Positions 1 to 11,168 of a DNA stretch of 64,000 nt are shown piece by piece. The notes below the pieces were generated by a model. The model was not told the origin of the DNA and made no database searches. It saw nothing but the letters and a program-made list of their open reading frames with translations. Made by a program: the position numbers and the translations under genes. Position 1 is the first letter of the stretch. The number at the start of each line of letters is the position of its first letter. Origin of the DNA: Physcomitrium patens (lineage: Eukaryota; Streptophyta; Bryopsida; Funariales; Funariaceae); assembly GCF_000002425.4 (NCBI RefSeq), contig NC_037265.1, positions 13,038,330-13,102,329 of the forward strand, in the 5' to 3' direction.

Positions 1-535
1 GCAAAAGTTGATCCTTCTTTTGCTGCGTGTATAAATGCTTTTGCACCTATAGGTACGAGTTTTACTATACTAGACTCATGGTTTTTTACTTGGTTAATAG
101 AACTGTTACTAATGCTCTGAGGAAAATCAAGTTTACGCGAATTCCAATCTATTCGAGGGTTATATTTTTCTAGCCAGGATAAACCTAAAATAATTGGATT
201 GGACGGGGATTTAATTATGTTAAAAGCTATATAGCTATCATAACTGTCTATTGTTACTTTTATAGGATGAGTTTCATGAGTGACATCTCCAGAAGACAAG
301 GGATGACCATCTATGACTTCTACATGTACTGGTTTAGGTTTCTGTACAAAAGATATTTTACGACTTTAAACAAATTGTTCATCTAAAAAATATGCTGAGG
401 CTCCCGAATCTTATAAAGTAGAGGCTTTGTAATTCTTAGGTCTTAAATATAAGTCTATTATAAAATAAGGAGAGGGTTCTGAGGAGAGGATAGGACCTTC
501 ATTAGGAATTGTATAAGGTTCCAGCTGCATGGTCC
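1..535 (-). pseudogene. Retroviral-type aspartic protease of F1 (partial, broken)
   Basis: Reading the minus strand downstream of gag gives the protease active-site motif DSGASAYFLDEQF near 370-410, preceded and followed by in-frame stops. Further on is a segment resembling the protease C-terminus of element A (VEVIDG followed by NPSIDW-like text). The protease would cleave Gag-Pol in the virus-like particle. This copy is inactive. RT and integrase would lie left of the window. Confidence 0.65.
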
Positions 536-1540
536 CTATTGTAGCTGGACGAATCCGTTTTCTGACATGTTGTCTTCTTTGACCGTCGTACCCCTCATTT
601 TATAGTTGCGTCGTTTCTTTAGACAATGTTGAGCAGTGTGCTTAGGTTCTCCCCAATATAAATATAATCCTTCTTGACGACGATGAATCTTTTCTTGCTC
701 AGTTAGGGGTTTAAAACGTACCGCGTCAATTTGCATGTCTTCTACTTCCAAATGTACGTTTGGCAAAGATGTTGATGTTGCCATTAAGTAATAATGTTGA
801 GGTTCCCGTGAATGATTCTCGGATCGAAATTCGAAAAGTCGATTATCACATTTTACCGCAAAATCGATTGCTTGACTCAAAGTTTGAGGATCAGGTAAGT
901 TGAACATCAATTTCTTTACTTCGTATTGCAATCCATAAAGAAATTGACTGATGAGTGCAGCATCATCCCACTTGATGTCAATTGCAAGTTGTCGAAATTG
1001 TGAAGCATACACTGTTTTTGAGCGATTTCCTTGTCGCAGAATTTGGATCTTATTTGTTGCAACATGAGTTGCATCGTGTTCACCATACATAGATCGAAAT
1101 TCTGCCAAAAAAGCTTCCAAATTATTTAATATTAGATTTCGTTGTTCAAGAAAAGACGAAAACCACGATAATACAGAACCAGAAAGTAGAGTGCCAATAA
1201 ACCTGACTTGTAATCCTGGAGTTGGATAGCTTTGCGGTTGAAGTTCAATTACCAATTATACTTGATTGATGAACCCTCGAAACTTTGATTTCGTACCATC
1301 AAATTTCTTGGGTAAGGCAATTCTTGGTTCTCTAGTGCTTACAGGGTGTTGTACAATTGGAGAAGGAACGTGATTTATTGCAGATGTTGAAGCAGCTCCG
1401 ATCATCTCTATATCCCCACTTTCTGCTATTCTTGTTCTTTCCTGTGTTGGTGAATTGAGTTGATGCATTGCAAGCATTAACTCCCTCATTTGCTCTTGCA
1501 TTTGTGCCATTGTACTCTTCATTTCAACAAGCTCTGCCAT
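536..1540 (-). pseudogene. gag of element F1 (broken)
   Basis: Structural Gag polyprotein of a chromovirus, read from about 1540 (start MAELVEM) down to 536. One in-frame stop at 1256-1258 (TAA, probably from CAA) separates two open halves that keep the same frame. The first half has a coiled N-terminal region rich in Met/Gln. The second has a capsid-like segment (RSKTVYASQFRQLA) and ends in a degenerate zinc knuckle (LYLYWGEPKHTAQHC, first two Cys lost). The homologous Gag in element A keeps an intact knuckle. Protease follows in another frame. Confidence 0.75.
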
Positions 1541-1751
1541 AATGACACTAAGAAGAAAAATTTGTTTGATACTGCTCAAGACAAAAGAAAAGAAAGACTT
1601 GATAACAAAGAAGATACTAAGAACAATATCAATTTATAAGTGGGTAATCCACAAACTTCTAATACGCTTATGCCTTGTCAAGAGAAAGGGGTAATCCACT
1701 CTTACTCAAGAAAAACAAAGCTCTGATATTGTAAGTACACTCTTGTCAATC

Positions 1752-2313
1752 TGTCAAAGACAAGAATTCGATGAAAAAACAGTTCAGACAAGTAAGCCTT
1801 CACTCAAAGAAAAGTAACAAAATATGAATAATAAGTATGTATATTGAATAGAGAAACTGGAATGGCTATTGCCAAAAGATAAGAAAAACTAGAGACCCTT
1901 GAAACTAGACTAGAAGTAAGAAAGGAGTTGACAAGAGTGAAGAAACCTTCACTCTTGTCTCTATATATACTATCTAACTAGGGGCTACGTGGCGACGTTC
2001 TATAGGACCTCCAATATGTGGTGACTTTGTAGGACACATGCCTTGACTTACATGGCAAGTTTTTCTACATGTGGGCCACATAGTTAGCTTGATCTTCAAG
2101 CTAACAACATGTGTGGCACATGGCCAACTTGTTGACCACGTTTTTAATCTAAAAAGTCAATTAAAGACACCTATGAAGTCAAAGCAGCATCTAGGAAGTT
2201 TCTAAGAAGCTTCTATATTAAATATTATAGAATTAACTTACTTTTATCTACTTTTACTTACTTCTACCTATTTCTATATGTACTTATTAACTTACATGAT
2301 TATGGCCGTGACA
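1752..2313 (-). repeat. 5' LTR of element F1
   Basis: On the minus strand the LTR begins TGTCACGGCC and ends TTTGACA, about 562 bp. The same text recurs in both LTRs of F2 (29254-29703 and 47595-49494). It contains a TATA-like stretch (ctatatatac near 1960) and a GAA/TTC-rich stretch near 2190-2215 that resembles a degenerate heat-shock element. The 3' boundary was set by analogy with F2, whose LTR ends are fixed by matching 5-bp duplications. Confidence 0.7.
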
Positions 2314-2849
2314 ACTTCTCGCTGGACTCCAAGTTTGAAACCTTATAGGAATTGATCTATCATCTGTGCCTCTAAAACATTATCAATTTGGAGACATAAG
2401 AGCTTGAATAGGAAGACATAATCTTTCACCAACCTAGCTTATGTAAGATTTCCCAACTGATTGCGTATTATCTTCTCCGTATTAATGGGCCAAAATTGAT
2501 TCTTAAACTTGGTCTCAAACTTCTCTCTGTCACAAAATCTACCTTGAGCTCCATAACTTTGAACTTGATGCCTCTACCAAATTACTACTGCATCTTTCAA
2601 ATAGCTGACAATATATATCATACCTTTAGTGGTATTTTTCCTAGATAGTTAGATATATTGTCGCATATTGAAGAGCTATTGGCATACATCTTCTTATCTT
2701 GGAGTTCCAAAGTATGTACTAGACTTATTCAATTTCAATCTACCAAATGTCAAATTTCTTGTCCTCAAGGCTTCTATTTGTCCTTGCAAAGTAGCTATTT
2801 GGCCTAAAAAGTGTTGTATTTGAACCTCTATCTGGAATTGCTCTGCCAT
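2314..2849 (-). pseudogene. gag of element E (truncated, with stops)
   Basis: Minus-strand reading from ATG at 2849 (MAEQFQIEVQIQHFL) gives a Gln/Leu-rich N-terminus, then a capsid-like segment with VVIWWRHQVQSYG, then FETKFKNQFWP and LVKDYVFLFKLLCLQI, the usual order of a plant gypsy Gag. About five in-frame stops interrupt it, but the frame appears to hold over roughly 175 codons. It ends at the F1 LTR boundary, so the zinc knuckle is missing. Confidence 0.65.
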
Positions 2850-3030
2850 ATTTCCTATATTATAATTTCTCTATTGTATTCTACTATTATAATGCCTTCT
2901 CACCTCTTAATTGACTTTTCAAGAGTTGCTTGTCATAGTCTCAACATAATATCTAATGTGACTACAACAACTGACCTTGGACTAAATGATGACTATTAAC
3001 ACGCTGCCAAAAGTAAATAATCTAATACTT

Positions 3031-3042
3031 GCTCTGATATCA
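3031..3042 (-). other. Primer-binding site of element E
   Basis: The minus strand reads TGATATCAGAGC, one change from the plant initiator-Met tRNA complement TGGTATCAGAGC. It lies one base inside the presumed LTR end. Confidence 0.7.
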
Positions 3043-3043
3043 A

Positions 3044-3600
3044 TGAAAAAAAACTAGACTAACTCAAAAACCTAAGATCCTTTCAATCCAAAACATAAGG
3101 CATCTTCACAAAATAGGAGAAAACAGACCAACACAAAATTGAATGGAATTAAATAGAATAAGACATGAAAGACAAAATTGAGCAAACAAAAATAAAATAG
3201 AATAAATCTGAATAAAAAGATGGAAAACCAAACTTTACGAAGAGAAAGGATCTGAAGACATACCTAACTAAATGCCCCCAAAAGCCTTGGCTAGTCCTAT
3301 TTAAGCCTTGTTCTATCACCCTGGACCTTCTAGAATGTTCTTAGCTGATGGACCCCACTTAAACAGTCACCTTAAATTCTTTTTTTAGAAGGTTCCATAA
3401 TAAGCTCCACCTAGATAACCATCTTAAGTCTTTTTTAAAAGGTTCTATGGTGGACCCCATCTAAGTAGCCGCCTTAAATCTTCTCTAGAATGTTCTACGA
3501 TGGATCCTATTTGGTCCACTAACCTAACCTCAATTTTAGAAATTTCCATGATTCTAATTATCTATACAATTATCTTATCTATACCATGTTATAACCTTAA
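3044..3600 (-). repeat. 5' LTR of element E with internal ~50-bp tandem repeats
   Basis: The LTR starts next to the primer site with TGAAAAAAAACTAG on the plus strand. Its right edge is only approximate because no second copy is present. Between about 3320 and 3522 it holds three to four tandem units of 50-52 bp, each starting CTTAA(A/G)T and containing TTCTAGAATGTTC or a decayed form. This motif fits an inverted TTC/GAA heat-shock-type element. Confidence 0.5.
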
Positions 3601-5122
3601 TAATGATCAAATTATCAAATGATCTTCTTGCCATGGTATGAGATATTATTCATGGCTCAAAGAACCTATTAACCGCCTTCTTATAAAACATAGAAAATAT
3701 TTGGTTACTAATATTATTTAAAAAATCTTGATTTTCATCAAACTTATAAAACCATTGATAGCTTGTTGTTGAACTTATCTCCTAAAAGAAAAGTAATCTA
3801 ATAAATGCTTATACTATTGAAATAAATGATGATTAAGAAATTAAATAAAAATATATTAGGTAGATAAGATCTTATTTAAGAAACTTTAAAGAATTTTCTT
3901 AGATGAAAAATAGATATATAGACTTTTATAGATATGCCTTGTAGTTATTAATATTGAATTCATAAATTTTTTTACTTTTAGAAAGTTACATTAGAAACAA
4001 TGTTTAACTTGATACTTGAGTGACTAGCCTTGTGGTCTTTAAAAAGCCTCTATAAGGATTTTTTTATAGCTAATATATAAAAAAGTTAAATTAAAGTTAT
4101 TCTTAATCTTGTCAAAATCTTTCTTATTTTCTAATATTAGTTTATGGCTCTTGATTTTTTATGTATATCTTTGCAATATTAATCCTATTTTATTTATTTA
4201 TTTATATATAAATCTTTTATCCCTCTCTTTTTTGCTTATTTTTCTTTCTTACATTGATATAATAATATATTATCACTTTAGAATATTTTTTAGATTCATA
4301 TCTTTTATAATTTGATATCTATATTTTTTTATTTTTATTACAAGAACCTCTAAATATAAAAAATAATAAAGAATTTAACAATCATAATTTTATAAATTTA
4401 AGATATGTAATATTTTTTTTATGCATTAATTAATATTAAAGCCACTATTTCTAAAATAGATGCTATTATAACTACTACTACTATCTATTTGACTAATATA
4501 TTTTGTTACAATTCTAACCATCTTCCATCTTATACAATTGAGCACAACTACTCTTTATCTATATTAATTAGGTAGAATTATTATTATCTTATCATTATAG
4601 ATTATATTAAAGTATTCTTACTAGAATCTTTTTCTACTTATATTTTAATTGTGATCTAATAAATTTACAATATTCTTAGAATACCATCTTTTTTATTCAA
4701 CTTAGTCTAATCAATAAGATTTGACCTACAAAAAGATAATCTATATAAGTGCATAAGATTAATGCCTTAAAGTGCATTATGATTAAATCATAATTGTACA
4801 AATATTTTGATAGTCATTATTATCAAATTTTTTTAATAAGCATACATAATTGATTATATTTCTTTATTCTATTATTTTAATTAAATATTTATAAAAATAT
4901 TATATTATAGGCAAATATTACATGGTCTATTAGTAAAATAATAAAAAAATATAGATAAATATAATAAATAGATTATAAATTGATTTTTTTATTGATTCTT
5001 ATTATTTTTACTTATTTATTTTTATTTATAGAATTTTTGCAATCTAATTATCTTAACAAATATGTCATAAAAAAGCTAAAAGTAAATTAGAAGAAATTTA
5101 GAATAAATTAAATTCTATCCAA

Positions 5123-5166
<44 letters not shown>

Positions 5167-5639
5167 TCATTAGTATTATAAATTATTATAGATTAAGACA
5201 TGTGAATAGCTAGTTTTTATTAGAAAATATCTTTTAAACACTAAAGTAAAGTTAATTTGGCTGAAAGAGTACTTCTAAGGCTCATTTGATGGTCATCAAC
5301 ATTAATCTTAGATTTGACCCCTAAATCAATGAAGGCCATGGATCTTAGTTGAGCTCTTTGGAAATTAACAATAGAGATTTGGCTTCTACTTTTAGGTCTT
5401 AGAATAAGAATATAAAAATTCTTACGATGTTGGAGTAGAAATAGTTTGCCTCAAAAAAAAACATTGGGCTTTTGGTTACTACTAAATGCTCAATTAAATC
5501 TAAGATATTAAAGTTCAAAGTTTATATATATAATATTTTTCCTTTTAGGAAAATTACGTCAGTGCATAAGTCTAAGTACAAAAATAATACCCAAATATAT
5601 GATAAAATATCTTAAAACCTTATATATCCTAATAGAAAT
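3601..5639. other. AT-rich stretch without recognisable genes
   Basis: This is very AT-rich sequence with a (TA)n microsatellite at about 5126-5164. Short open frames here are low-complexity Leu/Ile/Phe runs and were not taken as genes. It may be old transposon sequence decayed past recognition. Confidence 0.6.
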
Positions 5640-6600
5640 TTTTTTCCAAACTTCAACAGTTCATATCTCACGATTGGATTGTCCAAACAAATTAAAATTT
5701 TACATTAAGTATTAATATATTTTTTATAAACTATCAAAACAAATTTCAATTACAAATTCATTACAAATCTTGAGATATTACCAAAACTCTAATAATAGCT
5801 TCAAACCCTTATTTATATACACTTGTATGTAATTTTCTTCATATCTCACAAACTTAGTACTTGAATACTATGAAACTTTGATCTATAGCTTTTTAACCTA
5901 ATAAAATATACTTATATAAATTTTGGGCCAAAAATTCGACTAGAAACTCAAGGTATGGCTCCAACCATTGCTATCATCAAAATGACTCACTTATTGTCTT
6001 TGAATTACATGTGCTGTCTTCAACGCCCTATAATTCTTTTATTTAGACTTTAATTGATCAAAAAATATATTAAAAGTGTAGCAAAAAAAGTGCTCTCTCC
6101 AATTCCAATTGCTGATCCTTTGTTACTCTCTATAAGCAAATGTTATGCTCCAAAGAGTGATAGTAGGTACAAAATTGACACCTTAACTTTGAGCGCCTAT
6201 AATTTGGGAGTTTCTATAAAGGAATTATACACAAAATCCTACACAAAATTTACACCCAAATCATATCCAAAAACCTAATATTGCTGATCCTAGCCTCCAA
6301 AGCTCAAATAACCTCAAAAGAGAAACCCTAATCCCAAATAAGGCCTTCGACAGCCTCCTTAAAGCTCATTGGGCATGACATTTGACTAATAGGGTTGAAG
6401 ATCTTCACCCCTTGCCTTCATCCAACCATACCTTGCTTTCATCCTTCCCAATAAACTTCCTATTAGTTTAGACTTTTATTTTTAAATTCCAACCTTCTCT
6501 TAAGCTTTATACTAAATATCTAAATTCTACATAATATAAACACTATAATCAAAATAGATAAACTTCCAAATAAATTTTTTTATATCAACTCTCTTTAAAT
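5640..6600 (+). repeat. Diverged copy of repeat family D (solo-LTR-like)
   Basis: The stretch around 6075-6215 (aaagtgctctctccaattcc and following) matches the D copies at about 34855-34990 and 48590-48710. The matching text includes AAGAGTGA(C/T)A(G/A)TAGGT and CTTTGAGCGCCTGTAA-like segments. The similarity extends to the CAGCCTCCTTAAAGC region near 6350. The ends could not be defined and it is the most diverged of the three copies. Confidence 0.5.
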
Positions 6601-7627
6601 TTTTGTAGATGTTTAAGAGGAAGGAATTTATTGCTTTCACAATTGCCTTAACAATTTGAATAGTCTACATTTAAAAGAACGTTCTTTATTGTTTATAATT
6701 GGATTTATTTAAAGAATTTTGTTTAGAAAATAAATAAAAAAATTATTCTTATAATATTATATTTTATTTAATTTTACTCATAAATAAGAATTTGACATCC
6801 AAATAAGTGAAAAGAGATCAATAATCCTACCAATTTGGAGTTAAAATTATAAGGCAAGATCAAAAATATTAAAACAAATTTATTACTAGCATTTGGAGAG
6901 TCAATGCATCTTAAAGCTATCTATTTTGTAAGTCCCACTAATACATCTAAATGAATGGATTGATTAAAAATATATTTTTAAATTATTTAATTATATAAAT
7001 ATTTAGATTAAAGAATATTTTTGACTATTTATATATTTATTAGAATTTAGAAGTATTTATAAGTTACAAAAGTCTTATTAGAATATTTTTTTATTAAAAT
7101 AGAGTCTTAATAAGTCTTTGAGGAAATTATCTTAGTTGGTTTAGTATTTTTACTTATTATTAAATATTAAAAGTTAGTTATTAAAATCAATGCCTTTATT
7201 AACATCCTATCTACATGTATTATTTATGTAAATCCTATCAATTATTTATTAGTAGTTAAAAGAAGCATAAAAAAAAACTTCATATCTTTTTAGTTAATTA
7301 TAAATAAATAAAAAATTTTAGTGGATTTAAATTGATTTTATTACTATAAAAAATCACCAAAGTAAGAAAATATAGGCTCAAGGCCTCTTTGAGCAATCCA
7401 TATACACTATATGTGAGCCTTGGTGAGGCTTGAATCTTTGATCTATAAGCAAGTTATTGTTAAGATAAAATATTTTAATTTAATTTTTTAATTATTCAGT
7501 TCCTATTTTTAAACTTTCATAATTTAATCATAGTAATTCGAATTTACATGTTTCTTATTTTATTAGAAAAATATTAAAATATCTATCTAAAAATATATTT
7601 TTTAATAATTAATTTACTTTATATTAA
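6601..7627. other. AT-rich stretch, nothing recognised
   Basis: AT-rich DNA up to the target duplication of element A. No open frame or repeat boundary that I can support was seen. Confidence 0.6.
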
Positions 7628-7632
7628 ATAAA

Positions 7633-8030
7633 TGTTAGAGACATAATCCTTAGAACCTTCTAGAGACAAGTTTCTAGAACCTTCTAGAAGCAAGTCTGTG
7701 GAACCTTCTAGAAGCTTCTTAGTTGGTAGAAGATATTAGGGACATAGTCTTTAGAACCTTCTAGAGATAAGTTTCTAGAACCTTCTAGAAGCAAGTCTCT
7801 GGAACCTTCTAGAAGCTTCTTAGTTGGTAGAAGTTATTTGAGAAGCTTCCTAAATAGGAATATATATTAGAATTGAGGTTGAAGAGTTTTTCAATCTTGA
7901 CAACACATATCTTGGAGCTCTAACTCACCTCTCTGGTGTTGTTCTTGTATTCATTTGATTAATCTAGTTCTTGCCAGTTCTTCTTGAACTTCTTGTTAGA
8001 TCTCGAGTCTGTATTTCTATGTCCGTGACA
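7633..8030 (+). repeat. 5' LTR of element A
   Basis: 398 bp, beginning TGTTAGAGACATA and ending GTCCGTGACA. It pairs with 23157-23556, which starts TGATATTAGG and so has three extra bases at its start. U3 consists of two tandem units of about 100 bp (7633-7730 and 7731-7830), each with three TTC/GAA arrays. A TATA-like sequence (tatatatta near 7861) follows. The ends are fixed by the ATAAA target duplication. Confidence 0.9.
7653..7819 (+). promoter_or_regulatory. Six heat-shock-element arrays in LTR A
   Basis: Perfect or near-perfect alternating GAA/TTC pentamers with 2-bp spacing occur at 7653-7665, 7672-7689, 7701-7718, 7754-7766, 7773-7790 and 7802-7819. Examples are TTCtaGAAccTTCtaGAA and GAAccTTCtaGAAgcTTC. 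The eukaryotic heat-shock-factor site is nGAAnnTTCnnGAAn, and three or more units bind a factor trimer. The array sits about 40-200 bp upstream of the LTR TATA-like box, and the 3' LTR repeats it. That A is heat-inducible is inference. Confidence 0.75.
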
Positions 8031-8054
8031 GTTTGTCGAGATTACACTCACCTC

Positions 8055-8067
8055 AGATATTAGAGCT
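8055..8067 (+). other. Possible displaced primer-binding site of element A
   Basis: The sequence agatattagagct resembles the initiator-Met primer-site text TGGTATCAGAGCT with several transitions. It lies 24 nt inside the LTR end at 8030, not adjacent to it. Element F1 has the same motif (tatcagagc on the minus strand, 1720-1729) 22 nt inside its LTR. The shared offset supports it as a real but unusual site. Confidence 0.45.
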
Positions 8068-8310
8068 AGTTTCTTCCTCGTTAGAGTGTGGATTACCCCT
8101 CTGCTTGGAAGTGTACTAGCATTTTAGAGGTTGCAGATTACCCTCCTCTAAACTGATACTTCTTTTGTTAGAATATTGGAGTCTTATTCTTCTTGGAGAG
8201 AGTAGATTATCCCTTTTCTTGAAGCTCTTAAGGCATTTTAGAGGTTGCGGAGTATCCTCCTCTAAACCAATATTGTCTTCTTGTAGAGTCATTTCTGTCA
8301 TTCTCTTAGA

Positions 8311-9336
8311 ATGGTCGGAGGCCAAGACATTAGTATGACGGAAAGTTCGGAGTCCAAGTTGGATGCTATCATGAATGCCCTCGCTACGTTATCGCAAAAA
8401 ATTACAGAGATTGAAGGAGTCATGGCAAGGCTTCATAATGATGGAGCATCTGGGATGGCACAATCTAGATTGCACCAGCCTCAAACTTCTGCACTTGGAG
8501 AAGCAATTTTGCCTCAAGTTCGTCAAGCACCGCTGATTCTACAACATAAAGAGCCCCGAGTTAGCCTTCTAGACAAGTTTGATGGTACGCATTCTAAGTT
8601 TCGAGGATTCGTCAATCAAATCAGGTTGATAACAGTTTTACAGCCCGAACGCTATCCAATGGAGGAGTCATGTGTTGGACCTGTTGGAACCTTACTTATA
8701 GAGCAAGCTCTATCATAGTTTGCTCCTTTGTTTGAGAAACGATCGTCCATACTAAACAACTTTGAAACCTTTTTGGAGGCATTTGCGAAAGCATTTGGTG
8801 AACACGACAAGGTTCGATGGGCTACAACAAAGATCCGATCACTACGACAAGGAATGCGCTCTACATCAGTCTATGCATTAGACTTCAAGCAATTAGCATG
8901 CGACATCAATTGGGATGAAGAAGCGTTGATGAGTCAATTCTATTGGGATTTAAGGGATGATGTGAAGGATTTGCTGTTAACTCTTTTTGATCCACAAACG
9001 CTCAATGAAGCTATTAGCCAAGCTGTAAAGTGCGATAATCACCTATTCGAATGCCGCCAAGACCAACGTTCAAGACAACATATGGTTCGCCTTGCCCCAA
9101 CTATGTCGGTAAGCAACGTGAATTCATATTCAAAGGTAGAAGACATGCAAATTGATGCAGTACGTGTCAAATTCCTTACTCTAGAAGAAAAAAAGTGATG
9201 TATGGAGGAAGGTCTATGCTTGTATTGCAATGAAGAAGGCCACAAAGTTGGAAACTGCACCAAGAAGCAAAATCGACGTATTGTTAGGACTAGGGGTGCT
9301 TTTGTTCAGGAAAACGAGGATGCCCAACCACAATAG
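8311..9336 (+). pseudogene. gag of element A (two stops)
   Basis: Gag polyprotein of chromovirus A, starting at 8311 or at the inner Met at 8335 (MTESSESKLDAIMN). It has an N-terminal coil, a conserved LLDKFDGTHSKFRGFVNQI segment, a capsid region (RSTSVYALDFKQLA) and an intact zinc knuckle CLYCNEEGHKVGNC near 9220-9261. Two in-frame stops are seen: TAG at 8716-8718, where F1 has Trp, and TGA at 9196-9198, probably from CGA. The frame is otherwise open to the TAG at 9334. Protease starts in a different frame just before that stop, consistent with frameshifting or separate translation. Confidence 0.85.
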
Positions 9337-9740
9337 GAACAGTGCGGCTGGACAGTGAAATATTGCAAGAACAACCAGGTTCCTTTCTTTCCGCTCAACT
9401 TGTCCTTTACTTTACAATCCCTTTGCTTATTGGCCCTCAGAAACTGAGAACCTTAGCATTACTAGATTCAGGAGCATCAGCTTATTTCTTAGACAAAGAA
9501 TTTACAAAATGTCATAAGATCCCTTTAGTACAAAAATCCAAACCTGTTCACGTTGAGGTCATAGATGGGCGACTTTTATTGTCAGGTAGTGTCACCTATG
9601 AATCAAAACCTATAGAAGTGACGTTTAAGGGCCATAGTAGTCATATCATTTTCAATATTATTAGAATCCTATCAAATCCTATTATTCTTGATCTTTTCTG
9701 GTTGAAAAAGCATAACCCATCCATAGATTGGAGGTTGCGG
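9327..9740 (+). pseudogene. Aspartic protease of element A (split by B)
   Basis: Retroviral-type protease with active-site motif LLDSGASAYFLD (near 9460-9495). It is followed by VEVIDGRLLLSG and ILDLFWLKKHNPSIDW, the usual C-terminal protease and pol-linker text. The frame runs open from about 9327 to the B insertion at 9741 and continues in frame at 18289 after removal of B plus a 4-bp duplication. It overlaps the end of gag in another frame. Confidence 0.85.
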
Positions 9741-11020
9741 TGTCGTGTTGTAACACGAGTATACCGTGAAAATATAAAAAAAGGGGACTTTTATTAATAT
9801 TCAGTTACCTCGAATATTGGGAGCAACAACCAATTCCAGTGCAAATACTGAGTGGCCAGGTTGAGTCACCCCGTTACAGTTAGCTGGGGCATACTGAAAT
9901 GCTCCGTTCAATTCCAATAACGGGAGTCAGAAGGAGGGAAAAGGACTAATTCAACCACGAGTGAGCCTGGTTTGAAGAGCCAATTGGATCCAATTTCAAG
10001 ACATCCAATCCGGGTCCTCTTACCCAATATGAGATCTGACTTGGTCGGGCAATCCAATTGGGCCCAATTGAGGGAACATCCAGGTCTTACTACGGGCTTC
10101 TTAGCCAATCTGACGTGAAGGACCAATGCGGTCCAATTACGAGAATATTCAGGTCTAAATACGGGCCTCTTAGCCAATATGAGACCTGAATTGGTCGGGC
10201 GACTCAATGTTGTCCCGATTACGGGGCTCCGATTCTGTTTCAGGCTATCTTGTTCTCTGTGCCATTTTAGGAAACGTTGTTTTCGGTAAAAGGATCTCTT
10301 AAAGGTAAAAACAGAGGAGAGAACTCTGACGGTGGAGCCGATTTCGACTCCAAGATGGAAGATTGAAGAAATTCAAAGGCTAGGATTTGAAAGAGGGAAG
10401 AATTAGGATTAAAGGGGAGGATAGGTTAAGAAATAGAAAGGAGGGGGGAGAATAAGTTTTTGAGAAGGATCGGAGAGCTACCTTCATGCTTAGGGAAGGG
10501 AAAAAAAGATAGAGAATTGGGTTTTTTTTTTTCTTCATAGGGTTTTAGGAAGACTGAGGCAATCGTTGCTGAATAGTTGAAGTGTTGTAATGGTGAATCG
10601 GGATTTTTAATGAAGTGGGTTTGATTACTCTTGACTGTTTTGTGAAATCGAAGTTACGTCTGTGATTGAAGAATTAAAAGGGTGTCTATAAGATTGAGTA
10701 TACGGAGTGAATGAAATTTATTGGGTTAATCTAACGAGACAGTCAGTGGATACAAGATCGTGAGTATAAAGCGGTATCGAAGATTAACAATTTGGGTTGT
10801 TCGGGGTTCTCTGTAACGTCTAAAGACCTACCGGTTGGGGCAAAAAGGACTTTGGCAAGCAGTCAAAGGACATTCGTATAGATTTACGATATATTCTTGC
10901 AGTCGTTTATATTCCAACAGTCAAAAACTGATAGACTGCTTGAATATTAGCGAATCTCCATACTACCTTCTACAGCCAGACGTCCGGCGCGTTCTCGAGT
11001 AGGAAAGCACGTAATACGAC
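9741..11020 (+). repeat. 5' LTR of element B
   Basis: About 1.28 kb and nearly identical to 17004-18284. Positions about 9970-10215 hold three degenerate units of about 75 bp built on CCAATTGG(R)YCCAATT, CAGGTCT and TTCTTAGCCAAT. The high LTR identity indicates B is younger than its host A. Related, more diverged LTR sequence occurs at 19668-21012 (inverted) and 33990-34231. Confidence 0.88.
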
Positions 11021-11168
11021 GAAAGTGGTGAACTCGACGTGAAAGCTTGAGGTAGAAGGTATTGGATTTCGTTTGATTTTATTTTTATTTTTATGGAGAA
11101 CGAAAATAAAAATTTTGAAGGATCTTTGGGAGGAGTTTCTGGTGGGGGTTCTTTTTAAAGGACAAGGT

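Larger units (their letters stand above)
1..2313 (-). mobile_element. Ty3/gypsy chromovirus F1, 5' part
   Basis: This is the 5' portion of a minus-strand LTR retrotransposon: LTR (1752-2313), primer-site-like motif (1720-1729), gag (536-1540) and the start of protease (1-535). The rest lies beyond the window edge. It belongs to the same family as F2 (29254-49494), which shares the gag, LTR text and gene order, and F2 has a chromodomain. Its outer edge at 2313 ends in GACA and abuts the gag of element E, so F1 was probably inserted into E. Only one flank is present, so no target duplication can be checked. Confidence 0.8.
2314..3600 (-). mobile_element. Ty3/gypsy-type element E, 5' remnant
   Basis: Minus-strand remnant with three recognisable parts: a 5' LTR (about 3044-3600, right edge uncertain), a tRNA-iMet primer-binding site (3031-3042) one base inside it, and a gag gene (2849 to 2314) cut off by F1. 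Everything downstream of gag would be on the far side of F1, outside the window. Assignment to gypsy rests on the Gag text only. Confidence 0.65.

Noticed and set aside
4109-4315. Hydrophobic 68-residue open frame
   Set aside because: Leu/Ile/Phe/Tyr runs are what AT-rich DNA produces by chance. There is no start context or homology.
7653-7819. Tandem repeats in LTR A as a CRISPR-like array
   Set aside because: Units are two LTR subrepeats with a transcription-factor motif. There are no spacers and no associated genes.
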